Source of the DNA: Anaerolineales bacterium
GTDB taxonomy: Bacteria > Chloroflexota > Anaerolineae > 4572-78 > J111
Direction of reading: 5' to 3'
Assembly (NCBI GenBank): GCA_020634855.1
Contig: JACKAU010000011.1
Coordinates: 186,001-250,000 of the forward strand
Length of the DNA: 64,000 nt
Below the pieces are notes generated by a model, which was not told the origin of the DNA, did not search any database, and worked only from the letters and a program-made list of their open reading frames with translations. The stretch's first letter is position 1. Each line of letters opens with the position of its first letter. Below are positions 15,060-25,153 of this stretch, in pieces. The translations under genes and the position numbers were made by a program.

Positions 15060-16289
15060 TCACGGTCGCACCCCCTTGCCTGTCGGTTGACCAATCAGGC
15101 TCAACAGCAGGGCCACCAGCCACGGTAACTCATCGAACTCCCGGCGCAGGAACATACTCCGCTGCGCTCCACAGCGTGGACACGCATTGGCCTCGTCACC
15201 CAATAGCTCCTGCAACCACTCCAACAAAACCAATTCTTTTATCACTGGCAAGGCCCGCGATAAGCCAAAGTGCGCCCGACATTCCGGCAACTTCTCTTTA
15301 CGGGCGCTGCTGTGATGCAAGCCGTAATACCGGATCCGCATAAAGCCAGCCGGCAGGATATGCAACAGCCACCGCCGCATGAACTCCAGCACCGGCAGCC
15401 GCAGCACTTTCTCTTCGCCCTCGGCCTGGTTGTCGTGATACTTCACCCGGACCACGCCCTCTGCTAGCCCTTCTAACCGGTAATTCGAGATGGCCACCTG
15501 ATGCACATACCGGCTCAGATATTCGATCACGTGCTTTGGCTCGCCAAACGGCTTGGCAAATACTTCCCACTTCTTGGCCTGGATGCTAGCCAGCATCGCC
15601 TCCACTGTCTCAACCCGCTGCCCCGCCTTCAGTTTCAACTTCCCTCGCCGCAGCAAGCGCTTCAAGCCCTCACAGAACTTGTCCCGGTACTTCACCGATA
15701 AGGCCTTCACATCGACCAAATATTTCAGCCCACTCGACCGCCAGCTGCTACCAGCTAGGGCTAAACCCCCTCCACTCACAATACAATGCACATGGATATG
15801 CTCATCCAGCTTCTGGCCCCACGTATGCAACACCGCCGTGATCCCTAACTGACAGCCTAGCTCTTCTTTGGCTTGTTGTTGCAGACTTTTCTGCGCACTT
15901 TGGAACAGGTGGTTGTAGATGACCGTTTGGTTCTCACGGACTAGCTCATTGATGGCGTGGTCGGTCGTGAAGATGACGTGGAAATACGGGATCGGTAGCT
16001 GCCAAATCTTTTGTTTCTCCACCCATTTGGCTCGCTCAAACTTTTGGCATTGGTTGCAATGTCGGTCCCGGCACGAGTTGAAACTAAACACCCAACAGCC
16101 GCACTCGCCGCATTGATCGACTCGCCCTCCTAAAGCCGGGGTGCGGCAGGCCATGACCGCCCCGGCTACCCGGGCTTGTTCCGGGCTGACCTTATAGCGC
16201 TTTTTGTACTCCGGCCAATACTCCCGCAAGATATCGGCCACTGTCAGGTTGGTGTAACTGGTGCGGTAGGTTATCAGGTTCTTTAGCAT
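15060..16289 (-). CDS. IS91-family (Y2, HUH) transposase
   Basis: The 409-residue protein starts with a Cys-rich zinc domain (CGECGCW, CRDRHCNQC) and has the HUH motif in DEHIHVHCIVSGGG, then EYLSRYVHQVAISNYR with the catalytic tyrosine region, and a C-terminal CPRCG ribbon. These are the hallmarks of IS91-type rolling-circle transposases. It is intact. Its start lies 291 bases from the divergent intI start. I could not fix the element's ori and ter ends by eye. Some IS91-type elements carry an integrase-like gene, but the neighbour here has integron-specific features. Confidence 0.9.
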   Translation of the reverse strand: MLKNLITYRTSYTNLTVADILREYWPEYKKRYKVSPEQARVAGAVMACRTPALGGRVDQCGECGCWVFSFNSCRDRHCNQCQKFERAKWVEKQKIWQLPIPYFHVIFTTDHAINELVRENQTVIYNHLFQSAQKSLQQQAKEELGCQLGITAVLHTWGQKLDEHIHVHCIVSGGGLALAGSSWRSSGLKYLVDVKALSVKYRDKFCEGLKRLLRRGKLKLKAGQRVETVEAMLASIQAKKWEVFAKPFGEPKHVIEYLSRYVHQVAISNYRLEGLAEGVVRVKYHDNQAEGEEKVLRLPVLEFMRRWLLHILPAGFMRIRYYGLHHSSARKEKLPECRAHFGLSRALPVIKELVLLEWLQELLGDEANACPRCGAQRSMFLRREFDELPWLVALLLSLIGQPTGKGVRP

Positions 16290-16415
16290 CCCTCCCAGGA
16301 TAGCTTATCATTCTCCCCCTGACAACCACACTTTTGTCTTATTTAGAACACCTGTTTCGTCCAACAATTATTTAACCGATTTTTCGCGGCATATCCCTAC
16401 CAATTGCAGGATATC

Positions 16416-16470
16416 CCGAAACAAATCGGCATATCATTCCCTGGCGTTGGAATATCCCGAAAAAATTCGG
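16416..16470 (+). promoter_or_regulatory. Two related palindromes in the intI promoter
   Basis: CCGAAACAAATCGG (16416-16429) and CCGAAAAAATTCGG (16457-16470) lie 41 bases apart, both preceded by ATATC and followed by a TAT-containing word. The second fills the spacer between the -35 and -10 boxes, the position of a repressor operator. They do not look like LexA boxes of the proteobacterial type. Confidence 0.4.
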
Positions 16471-16476
16471 TATAAT
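16447..16476 (+). promoter_or_regulatory. Predicted promoter of intI
   Basis: TTGGAA (16447-16452), an 18-base spacer and TATAAT (16471-16476), about 105 bases before the integrase ATG. Confidence 0.55.
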
Positions 16477-16580
16477 CTTTTTACATCCTTTAACCGGCGG
16501 TATTAAGCCGACAGCTTTCAGCATACCTATCTTCATTCTAAACCAATATAGCTACCCCTGTCAACTACCAGGAGTTCGAT

Positions 16581-17546
16581 ATGTCATCAACCCGCCCTCG
16601 CAAACTGCTCGATCAACTCCGCGATGTTCTCCGTCGCAAACACTATTCACTTCGTACCGAAGAAGCTTACGTCTATTGGGTCAAACGCTACATTCTCTTC
16701 CATAACAAACGCCACCCCCAAGAGATGGCCCGACCTGAAATAGAAGCTTTTCTAAACCATCTGGCCGTTACTGAAAATGTGGCGGCCTCCACCCAAAACC
16801 AAGCCTTTAGCGCCCTCTTATTCTTGTATCAGCATGTCCTCAATATTGACATCCAAAATGTCAATGCCCTAAGGGCCAAGAAGCCCAAGCGGTTGCCGGT
16901 GGTCATGACCAAACAAGAGTGTCAATCCGTCATCGCCGCGCTCTCCGGCACCTATCAACTGATGGCTAAACTACTGTACGGCTCCGGCTTACGCTTAACC
17001 GAGTGCCTTCGCCTGCGCGTTAAAGATGTTGATTTTGCTCAAAACCACCTTGTCGTTCGCGCCGGCAAAGGAGACAAAGATAGGGTCACCCTCTTGCCCG
17101 ACAACCTTAAACCGGAAATAACGTCTCATTTGCACCGGGTCAATCTGCAACATCAAGACGACTTAAAACAAGGCTATGGTCAAGTCTATCTGCCCAATGC
17201 CCTAGCCCGCAAATACCCCAACGCTGATCGCGACTGGGCCTGGCAGTACGTTTTTCCTTCTCGCAATTTATCCAACGATCCCCGCAGTAACATCATCCGG
17301 CGTCATCACGCCAGTGAAAGTGGTCTCCAAAAAGCAGTTAGACAAGCCGCCAAACAGGTAGGTCTCACCAAACCTGTCGGCCCCCACACCTTCCGCCATT
17401 CCTTCGCCACCCACCTCCTCGAAAACGGCTATGATATCCGCACCGTCCAAGAACTGCTCGGCCACAAAGATGTGCGCACGACTATGATCTATACCCATGT
17501 CCTCAATCAGGGGCCAATGGGCGTTCGCAGTCCGCTCGACGGTTAG
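16581..17546 (+). CDS. intI: Integron integrase (tyrosine recombinase)
   Basis: The 321-residue tyrosine recombinase has all catalytic residues: R138 (GSGLRLTE), H269 and R272 (PHTFRHSFATHL), H295 (LLGHKDVRTT) and Y304 (MIYTHV). Residues about 193-245 hold the insertion specific to IntI proteins (DLKQGYGQVYLPNALARKYP, VFPSR, DPRS, RRHH), and the tail is GVRSPLDG, the usual IntI ending. It recombines attC with attI or attC sites and so captures and shuffles cassettes. It follows CAGGAG and a clear promoter. Cassette-like genes lie to its left, separated by an IS91-type transposase. Confidence 0.93.
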   Translation: MSSTRPRKLLDQLRDVLRRKHYSLRTEEAYVYWVKRYILFHNKRHPQEMARPEIEAFLNHLAVTENVAASTQNQAFSALLFLYQHVLNIDIQNVNALRAKKPKRLPVVMTKQECQSVIAALSGTYQLMAKLLYGSGLRLTECLRLRVKDVDFAQNHLVVRAGKGDKDRVTLLPDNLKPEITSHLHRVNLQHQDDLKQGYGQVYLPNALARKYPNADRDWAWQYVFPSRNLSNDPRSNIIRRHHASESGLQKAVRQAAKQVGLTKPVGPHTFRHSFATHLLENGYDIRTVQELLGHKDVRTTMIYTHVLNQGPMGVRSPLDG

Positions 17547-17904
17547 TAACAGATGTAAATTTAGAATGGGGGAGGGAAAAACGGCCGGCTATTAAGTCGG
17601 GGGGTGAGGCATAAAACCCGACAGCCTGCGAGGAGGCGATACTTTAACGCTTATGACTTTGGCGTCTTCTGCGCCCCTTGCGTTTTATTTTTTGGTTCTG
17701 GCTCGTCCGGGTTATGGATCTATCACGTATCTCTTAGTGATCAAGCGCGTATCTCATAGTGATCTAACGCGTACCTCATAGTGATCAAGCGCGTATCTCA
17801 TAGTGATCGGCGGCGACTCACTATGAGGTGCGGCTACACTTCAATGTAGCGCATCCTCACTCGCCCATATACTCCGGCGGCAACCACGTCGAAACCGCCG
17901 GCCA
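17547..17904. other. Intergenic region between convergent intI and prk
   Basis: No gene. Its main content is the 22-base repeat block at 17724-17831. Confidence 0.5.
17724..17831. repeat. Four tandem 22-base repeats plus one inverted unit
   Basis: Units start at 17724, 17746, 17768 and 17790, each close to CGCGTATCTCATAGTGATC plus three bases. A partial copy in reverse orientation (TCACTATGAGGTGC) ends the block at 17818-17831. Units are directly abutted with no spacers, so this is an iteron-like or operator-like array, not CRISPR. Confidence 0.75.
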
Positions 17905-18858
17905 TTAAGAGGTCACCGACCGGTAGGCGCGTACCGTCGAGAGGTAGTAGGCCACCAGCAGTTGGGTTAGCGCCAGCGGGGGGGAGTGATGCTCTATCCC
18001 GCTCTCGCGGTAACGGCCTACATTTTCGGGGTGGAAATGGCCTGACAGCGCCAACTGCTGCCACAACAACTCTTCTAAGGCTCTGGCTTTGTCCGGGCTG
18101 ATATCGCCGTCAATCTCTAAAATATCCACCGGCCCATTGCCGCTCCAGACGTCTTTCTCCAGTCGCATACTGGGCCGCTGACCCTCATGAGATTGGGCCA
18201 GCACCTCGCTCAAATCGGGGCTGGGCAAGGTATGGTGCTGCACCAACCGCACATTGAGATGGGCATTGTCCCAGTCGGCCCGGTCGTCCGAGCGGTAGAA
18301 GCGAATGATCAGATCGGCCACCTCTTTTTGGGGCCAGATGTACTTCTGGCTATCGGAATGGCGGCGCGTCATCGAATCCCGTACATCCTCGGCCCGGTAG
18401 CCGCGCTCGATGGTGTCGCGGTTGACCTTCCACTGCCGGCGCAGACTCTCCTCCGGGTCAAGATAAATGGTCACATCGAAGCAGCGCTGCATGGCCGGGG
18501 TCACCAGGGCCAACAACCCCTCAATAATGACCAGTTCGTTGGGATTGATATATTCAGGGGCTTCCAGCAGGCCGGTGCGGTGGTTGTACATCGGCTTGAG
18601 AATGGGCTGTCCCACCCGCAGCAGGCTAAGATGCTGGGCCACGATATCCAGATAGTTGTTGTCGGGATGCAGCGCCGTCAGGTTCAGCCCGCGTCGCTCG
18701 GTGCGGCTGTACTTATGGTAGTCATCGGTGCAGACCAGGGCGGCCTCCGAGACCCCCATCAACGCGGCCAGGCCCTGGGTTAACGTGGTTTTACCGGCCG
18801 CGCTATCGCCCACGACGCCTAACATTAGCGGTCGGTGTTGTGATATCGTCTCGATCAT
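17905..18858 (-). CDS. Phosphoribulokinase-like kinase, second paralogue
   Basis: The 317-residue P-loop kinase resembles class II phosphoribulokinases: Walker A GDSAAGKTT (residues 17-25), CTDDYHKYSR with the catalytic Asp pair, ALHPDNNYLDI, KPMYNHRTG, and VIIEGLLAL (Walker B). PRK phosphorylates ribulose-5-phosphate to RuBP with ATP. It is clearly paralogous to the protein at 23240-24232. It is the last gene of the leftward sugar-phosphate cluster. Whether both copies use Ru5P, or one uses uridine or another pentose phosphate, cannot be told from sequence. Confidence 0.75.
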   Translation of the reverse strand: MIETISQHRPLMLGVVGDSAAGKTTLTQGLAALMGVSEAALVCTDDYHKYSRTERRGLNLTALHPDNNYLDIVAQHLSLLRVGQPILKPMYNHRTGLLEAPEYINPNELVIIEGLLALVTPAMQRCFDVTIYLDPEESLRRQWKVNRDTIERGYRAEDVRDSMTRRHSDSQKYIWPQKEVADLIIRFYRSDDRADWDNAHLNVRLVQHHTLPSPDLSEVLAQSHEGQRPSMRLEKDVWSGNGPVDILEIDGDISPDKARALEELLWQQLALSGHFHPENVGRYRESGIEHHSPPLALTQLLVAYYLSTVRAYRSVTS

Positions 18859-18900
18859 TCGTTGCTTATGCCAGTCCTATGTAGTTAAGACAGATGAACT

Positions 18901-18998
18901 AGACCTGACAGGTTTCCGAAGCCACCGTTCGGCGTAAAGTCTGCCCCAATCGGCCTTTTATTTACACCTACCCGTGTCTTGTAAAACCTGTCAGGTCT
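18901..18998. repeat. 98-base element with 15-base inverted ends (MITE-like)
   Basis: AGACCTGACAGGTTT (18901-18915) and its exact reverse complement AAACCTGTCAGGTCT (18984-18998) bound an 68-base interior between the second prk and tal. Each arm contains a smaller palindrome (ACCTGACAGGT). There is no coding capacity. Confidence 0.6.
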
Positions 18999-19033
18999 TA
19001 GCTTCATGACATCGACTCCCTATTACAGCTTTT

Positions 19034-20137
19034 CTACGCCGGGACCGAACACCGCCGTTCAATCGTAGCCAGCAGCGAAGCAAAGGCATCGGCAAAGGCT
19101 TTGACCCCGTCTACCTCTAACGTGCGGGTCACGTCGTCCAGCGAAATGTCCAGCGCGGCCAACTCGGCCATAACCTGGCTAGCCCCGGCCAAATCGGCTT
19201 CGATGGTGAGCGCGGCCTGGCCGTGGTCGCGGAAGGCATCCAGGGTGGCCGGCGGCATGGTGTTGACGGTATGGGGGCCGATCAGTTCATCGACATAGAG
19301 CGTATCGGAGTAGGCCGGGTTCTTGGTCCCGGTCGAAGCCCACAACGGCCGCTGTAACTGCGCGCCTGCGGCCTTTAGCCCGGCAAAACGGTCGCTGTTA
19401 AAGACCGCTTTGAAGGCTTGATAGGCCAGCCGGGCATTGGCGATGGCGGTTTTACCCAGCAAGGCCGCAGCCCGTTCGGAACCAAGCGCCTCCAACTGCC
19501 GGTCAACCGCCACATCGATGCGCGAGACAAAGAAAGACGCCACCGAAGCGATACGGTTTAGAGGTAACCCCTGAGCCAGACGATCCTCAAGGCCGGATAG
19601 ATAGGCATCCATGACCGCCTGGTAGCGCTCGATGGAGAAGATGAGGGTGACGTTGACATTAATCCCGGCGGCAATCGCCTGCCGAATGGCCGGCAGTCCC
19701 TCGATGGTGGCCGGAATTTTAATCATCAGGTTAGGCCGGTCTACCCAGGCCCACAGCCGTTTAGCCTCAGATAGCGTGGCTTCGGATTCGTGAGCCAGGG
19801 TCGGGTTGACTTCCAGGCTCACATAGCCATCGCCGCCGTTGGTTTCATTGTACAGCGGGCGCAGCAGGTCAGCCGCGGCCCGAATGTCATCAACGGCCAA
19901 CGCCTCGAAAATCTCCACCGGGGTTTTACCGGCTTTGGCCAGCGGCAGCAGGTCGGCATCGTAATCGGTCGATTTGGCGATGGCGTTGTTGAAAATGGAC
20001 GGGTTCGAGGTTAACCCTCGAATGTCGCCTCGCCCGATCATCGCCGCCAGTTCGCCGTTTTGCAACAGCCGACGCTCGATATTGTCGTACCAGATTGATT
20101 GTCCTAAATTAACTAATTGGGTGATGGGTGTTTGCAT
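19034..20137 (-). CDS. tal: Transaldolase
   Basis: The 367-residue protein is a long-form transaldolase (bacterial Tal class, as in actinobacteria). It has GLTSNPSIFNNAI, LEVNPTLAHE, and the Schiff-base K140 in PNLMIKIPAT, followed by NVTLIFSIERY. It transfers a dihydroxyacetone unit between sedoheptulose-7-P and glyceraldehyde-3-P. It lies between tkt and the second prk on the same strand, so the cluster can interconvert pentose and triose/hexose phosphates. Confidence 0.95.
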   Translation of the reverse strand: MQTPITQLVNLGQSIWYDNIERRLLQNGELAAMIGRGDIRGLTSNPSIFNNAIAKSTDYDADLLPLAKAGKTPVEIFEALAVDDIRAAADLLRPLYNETNGGDGYVSLEVNPTLAHESEATLSEAKRLWAWVDRPNLMIKIPATIEGLPAIRQAIAAGINVNVTLIFSIERYQAVMDAYLSGLEDRLAQGLPLNRIASVASFFVSRIDVAVDRQLEALGSERAAALLGKTAIANARLAYQAFKAVFNSDRFAGLKAAGAQLQRPLWASTGTKNPAYSDTLYVDELIGPHTVNTMPPATLDAFRDHGQAALTIEADLAGASQVMAELAALDISLDDVTRTLEVDGVKAFADAFASLLATIERRCSVPA

Positions 20138-20158
20138 GATTGTTCTCCTATGAAAATA

Positions 20159-20221
20159 CCCCTCACCCCCACCCCCTCTCCCTAAGGGAGAGGGGAGTCG
20201 CGCCAGCGACGGGGTGAGGGT
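20159..20221. repeat. Nested palindromic repeat (CCCTCACCCC...GGGGTGAGGG)
   Basis: Outer arms CCCTCACCCC and GGGGTGAGGG enclose a hairpin CCCCTCTCCCT/AGGGAGAGGGG and a smaller GTCGC-gcca-GCGAC hairpin. This three-part fold is of a type dispersed in many bacterial genomes. It lies between tkt and tal and may affect the mRNA between them. Confidence 0.7.
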
Positions 20222-20328
20222 GAAATCAGTTTTTCTCGTTACCGGCTATAGGCTCGGTTACTGATCTAAAGTATTACTCCTTAGGCCAGACATGACAAAT
20301 TTCCAAATGTTGTTTGTGTTAACAGATC

Positions 20329-22341
<2,013 letters not shown>

Positions 22342-22367
22342 ATTCCAACTCCTTTAAAAATACAAAG

Positions 22368-22431
22368 CTGGAGCGTCAAAGTTTACTTTGACCTTACGGC
22401 CAGTATGACAAAGCAAGCTTTGTCGCTCCGG
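22368..22431. repeat. Cloverleaf-like palindromic repeat, copy 2
   Basis: Same layout as 2002-2065: outer GGAGCG/CGCTCC, then hairpins GTCAAAG/CTTTGAC and GACAAAGC/GCTTTGTC. The middle hairpin has two substitutions that weaken it (CTTACGGCCAG). The flank also keeps the ATC...GTCGTCTC tail. It lies upstream of tkt, between tkt and the cbbY-like gene. Confidence 0.72.
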
Positions 22432-22518
22432 TTAATTATCATCATCGATGTCGTCTCGATTGAGACTATCTCACTCCTTTGGAATAATTTTTTAGGAGTA
22501 GGATTTATATGATAGACC

Positions 22519-23232
22519 TTACGCCGCTTCAGCCGGCAGGCACAGGGCGGCTAATTGATCAAGTGTAAAGGGTTCCAGACTGCGGGCGACCAGGGCCGCG
22601 CCGGCAAAATCCTCGCCAAAGGTGTAGTCATTATAAATGACCGCACACGGCAGGCCGGCTCGATGGGCGGCTTTGAAGCCCACGGCCGAATCTTCAATCA
22701 CCAACGTTTGAGCCGGGTCTGTCCCCAACTCGGCCAGACAGCGGCGGTACACCGGCGATTCCGGAGCTGTTTTGCGCCCGCTCTCCTTACCCAGCAGCGG
22801 CTTAAACAGGCCGGCCACATCCGAGAGACGGTACTGTAGCAGCGCGGCAATCTGCGCTTCATAGGATGACGAGACTATGGCCAACCGAATACCACGGTCC
22901 ACAGCAGAGGTAATGAGCCGTTTCACGCCCGGCCGCAGTCGTAATCGAGGTAGGTATTTTTCGATATATAATCGTTTCTTCAATTGGGCCAATTCAGCCA
23001 CGGCGTGGTCTAACGCTTCCGGCGACATGGCCGGCCTTCTTTTTTCAAGCGTTTGACGCATGCGTAAGGCATTTCCCTGCACCGGCAGCATCGCCTTGAA
23101 TTCATCCCAACTCCAGTGGATAGAGTAACCTAACTGGGCAAAGGCGTCATTGCAGGCCGGAAGATGGCCGTGTTGTTCGGTATCGGCCAGAGTGCCGTCT
23201 ACATCAAAAATAAGGGCTTGGAGTGTTGTCAT
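22519..23232 (-). CDS. cbbY: HAD hydrolase of the CbbY type
   Basis: The 237-residue HAD phosphatase has nucleophile motif FDVDGTLADTE (9-19), a helical cap, SSS motif II (LAIVSSSYEAQ), K in GKESGRKTAPE, and DxxxG motif IV (VIEDSAVGFKAAHRAGL). CbbY/CbbY-like enzymes remove xylulose-1,5-bisphosphate, a misfire product that inhibits Rubisco. The gene starts 7 bases after a phosphoribulokinase stop and precedes tkt, which favours that role over phosphoglucomutase or generic phosphatase. Confidence 0.8.
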   Translation of the reverse strand: MTTLQALIFDVDGTLADTEQHGHLPACNDAFAQLGYSIHWSWDEFKAMLPVQGNALRMRQTLEKRRPAMSPEALDHAVAELAQLKKRLYIEKYLPRLRLRPGVKRLITSAVDRGIRLAIVSSSYEAQIAALLQYRLSDVAGLFKPLLGKESGRKTAPESPVYRRCLAELGTDPAQTLVIEDSAVGFKAAHRAGLPCAVIYNDYTFGEDFAGAALVARSLEPFTLDQLAALCLPAEAA

Positions 23233-23239
23233 ATCTCAT

Positions 23240-24232
23240 CTAGGCTAGGGGTCTTGACGCCGGCACCGACCCCAATCGACTTAAGGCCGCGACCGGCGGG
23301 GCAAAGGGCATACGGGCAACATTGTTATACTGGCGCAGTAGATGATAGGCCAGCAGCAGTTGAGACAGGGCCAACGGCGAACTGTGCCGCATTTCGGTCT
23401 GGTCTTGATAGTCGCCGAACTCTTCTTCGCGCAGCGGCCGCAAATCGGGCAGGTGCTGCCAGATGGCATCCTCCAACTCCGTGGTCTGATCAGCGGTCGC
23501 GTTGCCGTCGATTTCCAACACATCGGCCGGCCGGTTATCGGCCCGTTTCATTTCCATCCGAACGGCCGAGCCGTTTCGTTCAAAAAGATAGCTCAAATCG
23601 GGGTGGGGAATGGTCGGGCGCAAAGTCAGCCGCACGTCGAGGTGAGAGCCGGCGTCCTCAGGCTTAACGCCGGCCGGCGGGCTGAAGCGAACCACAATAT
23701 CGGCGGCTTTGCGTTGCGGTTGGATGAAGTTGGCCGAGTCACACTCTCGTTTTTTCAAGGAAGCGATGACCTGCTCGCGGGTGTAGCCGCGTTTGGTGGT
23801 ATCGCGCTTGATTTTCCAAATATGACGCAGCTCCTCAAGCGGCTCCAAATAAACTTTAACATCATAAAATTGCTGCATCGCCGGAGTGGCATAACCCAGC
23901 AGCCCCTCGACAATGACGAATTCGCGGGGATGGATGTATTCAGGCCGCACTAACGACCCGGTCGAATGGTCGTAGATCGGTTTGAGGATGGGCTGGCCGT
24001 AGTGCAGTCGCTCCAGGTGGAGTTCTAAAATATCCAGGTAGTTGCAATCGGGGTGCAGGGCCGAGATACCCAATTCAGCCCGCTCGCGGCGATCGTACTT
24101 ATGATAATCGTCGGTACAAAAGTGTGTGACTCGGTCCTGCCCTAAAATCTTAACCAGTCCTTGACTGATCGTGGTTTTACCGACGGCGCTGTCGCCCACG
24201 ATGCCCAAGATAATTGGCCGCTGTCTTTGCAT
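23240..24232 (-). CDS. prk: Phosphoribulokinase (class II type)
   Basis: The 330-residue kinase has Walker A GDSAVGKTT (13-21), CTDDYHKYDRRER, ISALHPDCNYLDI, KPIYDHSTG and FVIVEGLLGY, then KIKRDTTKRGY and FIQPQRKAADIVVRF, closely following cyanobacterial/plant PRK. It makes ribulose-1,5-bisphosphate, the Rubisco substrate. It heads a leftward cluster prk-cbbY-tkt-(repeat)-tal-prk2. No Rubisco gene is in the window, so carbon fixation itself cannot be confirmed here. Confidence 0.85.
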   Translation of the reverse strand: MQRQRPIILGIVGDSAVGKTTISQGLVKILGQDRVTHFCTDDYHKYDRRERAELGISALHPDCNYLDILELHLERLHYGQPILKPIYDHSTGSLVRPEYIHPREFVIVEGLLGYATPAMQQFYDVKVYLEPLEELRHIWKIKRDTTKRGYTREQVIASLKKRECDSANFIQPQRKAADIVVRFSPPAGVKPEDAGSHLDVRLTLRPTIPHPDLSYLFERNGSAVRMEMKRADNRPADVLEIDGNATADQTTELEDAIWQHLPDLRPLREEEFGDYQDQTEMRHSSPLALSQLLLAYHLLRQYNNVARMPFAPPVAALSRLGSVPASRPLA

Positions 24233-24499
24233 TAACCCTCTCCTAATTTATCGAACGATAGTTGTTTCATAAGCGAGCAGCCTTCAACTGACTGCATAAG
24301 TTGCCTCCAGAGTATACGGTAACTATATCAAACGTTTGTGAAAAATGTAACACTAGAAAGGGTGAAGCAGATTAACATTTTTAGGTGGGGTATGCCTACC
24401 CAAATGGGTAGGGCGGGCAAGGTGACGGGCGCTGGCTCAAAACCACTCATCCGGTCGACAAAATCAACGATTTTGTCCCTTCAAAAGTAACCGTCACCG

Positions 24500-25153
24500 C
24501 TAAGAATCGGTCTCTTTACCTTTTAGGTAAATCCGGGCCGCTTCGGTGCGATTGTGAACTTGCAGTTTTTGATAAACATTCTTGAGGTAATATTTGACCG
24601 TATTTTCACTGAGATGCAATGAGGAGGCAATCTCTTGATTGGTTTTACCCTGAGCAATATGGGCCAGCACCTCTTTCTCGCGGTCAGAGAGGGTGTGGGT
24701 GGGGTCGGCATCAGGGGCGGTCTGGTGGCGACTGGCTCGGCGCAGCAGCCAGTTATGGACCGCGCGCGGGTAGACAACCTGCCCACCCGCCACTTGTCTA
24801 ATCGCTTCGATCATCTGGCGGGACGGCTCGGTTTTAAGCACAATGCCGTCAGCTTCTAACTCAACCACCCGTTGTAGGGCTTGGCCGTCGGCCAGGGCGG
24901 TTAAGACCAACACGCGCACCGGTAAATTACGCTGCCGGATCTGCTCCAGAACGGCAAAGCCATCCATCCCGGCCATCATCAGATCAGTAATGACCACATC
25001 CGGCCGGTGAATTTCGATTGCGCTTAATAACGCTTCGCCGTCGCTGGCCGTCGCCACCACTTCGATGTCGTTGGTGTCGGCCAAATGAAGCTTTAGCCCG
25101 TCTAACACCAAAGCATGATCATCGGCCAAAATTACGCGAATGGTCTTAGCCAT
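24500..25153 (-). CDS. NarL/FixJ-family response regulator
   Basis: The 217-residue protein has a receiver domain (acidic DD in ILADDHALVL, phospho-acceptor Asp in VVITDLMMAGMDG, TAL and K in GIVLKTEP) and a LuxR-type HTH (LSDREKEVLAHIAQGKTNQEIASSLHLSENTVKYYLKNV). Its start overlaps the stop of the upstream kinase gene by 8 bases, so the pair is translationally coupled. The LuxR HTH shows it to be a transcription regulator activated by phosphorylation. Confidence 0.94.
   Translation of the reverse strand: MAKTIRVILADDHALVLDGLKLHLADTNDIEVVATASDGEALLSAIEIHRPDVVITDLMMAGMDGFAVLEQIRQRNLPVRVLVLTALADGQALQRVVELEADGIVLKTEPSRQMIEAIRQVAGGQVVYPRAVHNWLLRRASRHQTAPDADPTHTLSDREKEVLAHIAQGKTNQEIASSLHLSENTVKYYLKNVYQKLQVHNRTEAARIYLKGKETDS

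Noticed and set aside
15060..17546. A single IS91-type element carrying both transposase and integrase
   Set aside because: Some IS91-type elements carry an integrase-like gene, but here the two genes diverge, each with its own upstream region, and the integrase has the IntI-specific insertion and attC-like sites nearby. I cannot fully exclude joint mobility without the element ends.
17724..17811. CRISPR array or leader
   Set aside because: Repeats are 22 bases and directly abutted; an inverted unit at the end and lack of spacers or cas genes fit an iteron-like block better.
22368..22431. Riboswitch or tRNA-like gene before tkt
   Set aside because: The cloverleaf-like fold lacks tRNA invariant bases and a T loop, and the same element occurs at 2002 away from any related gene.
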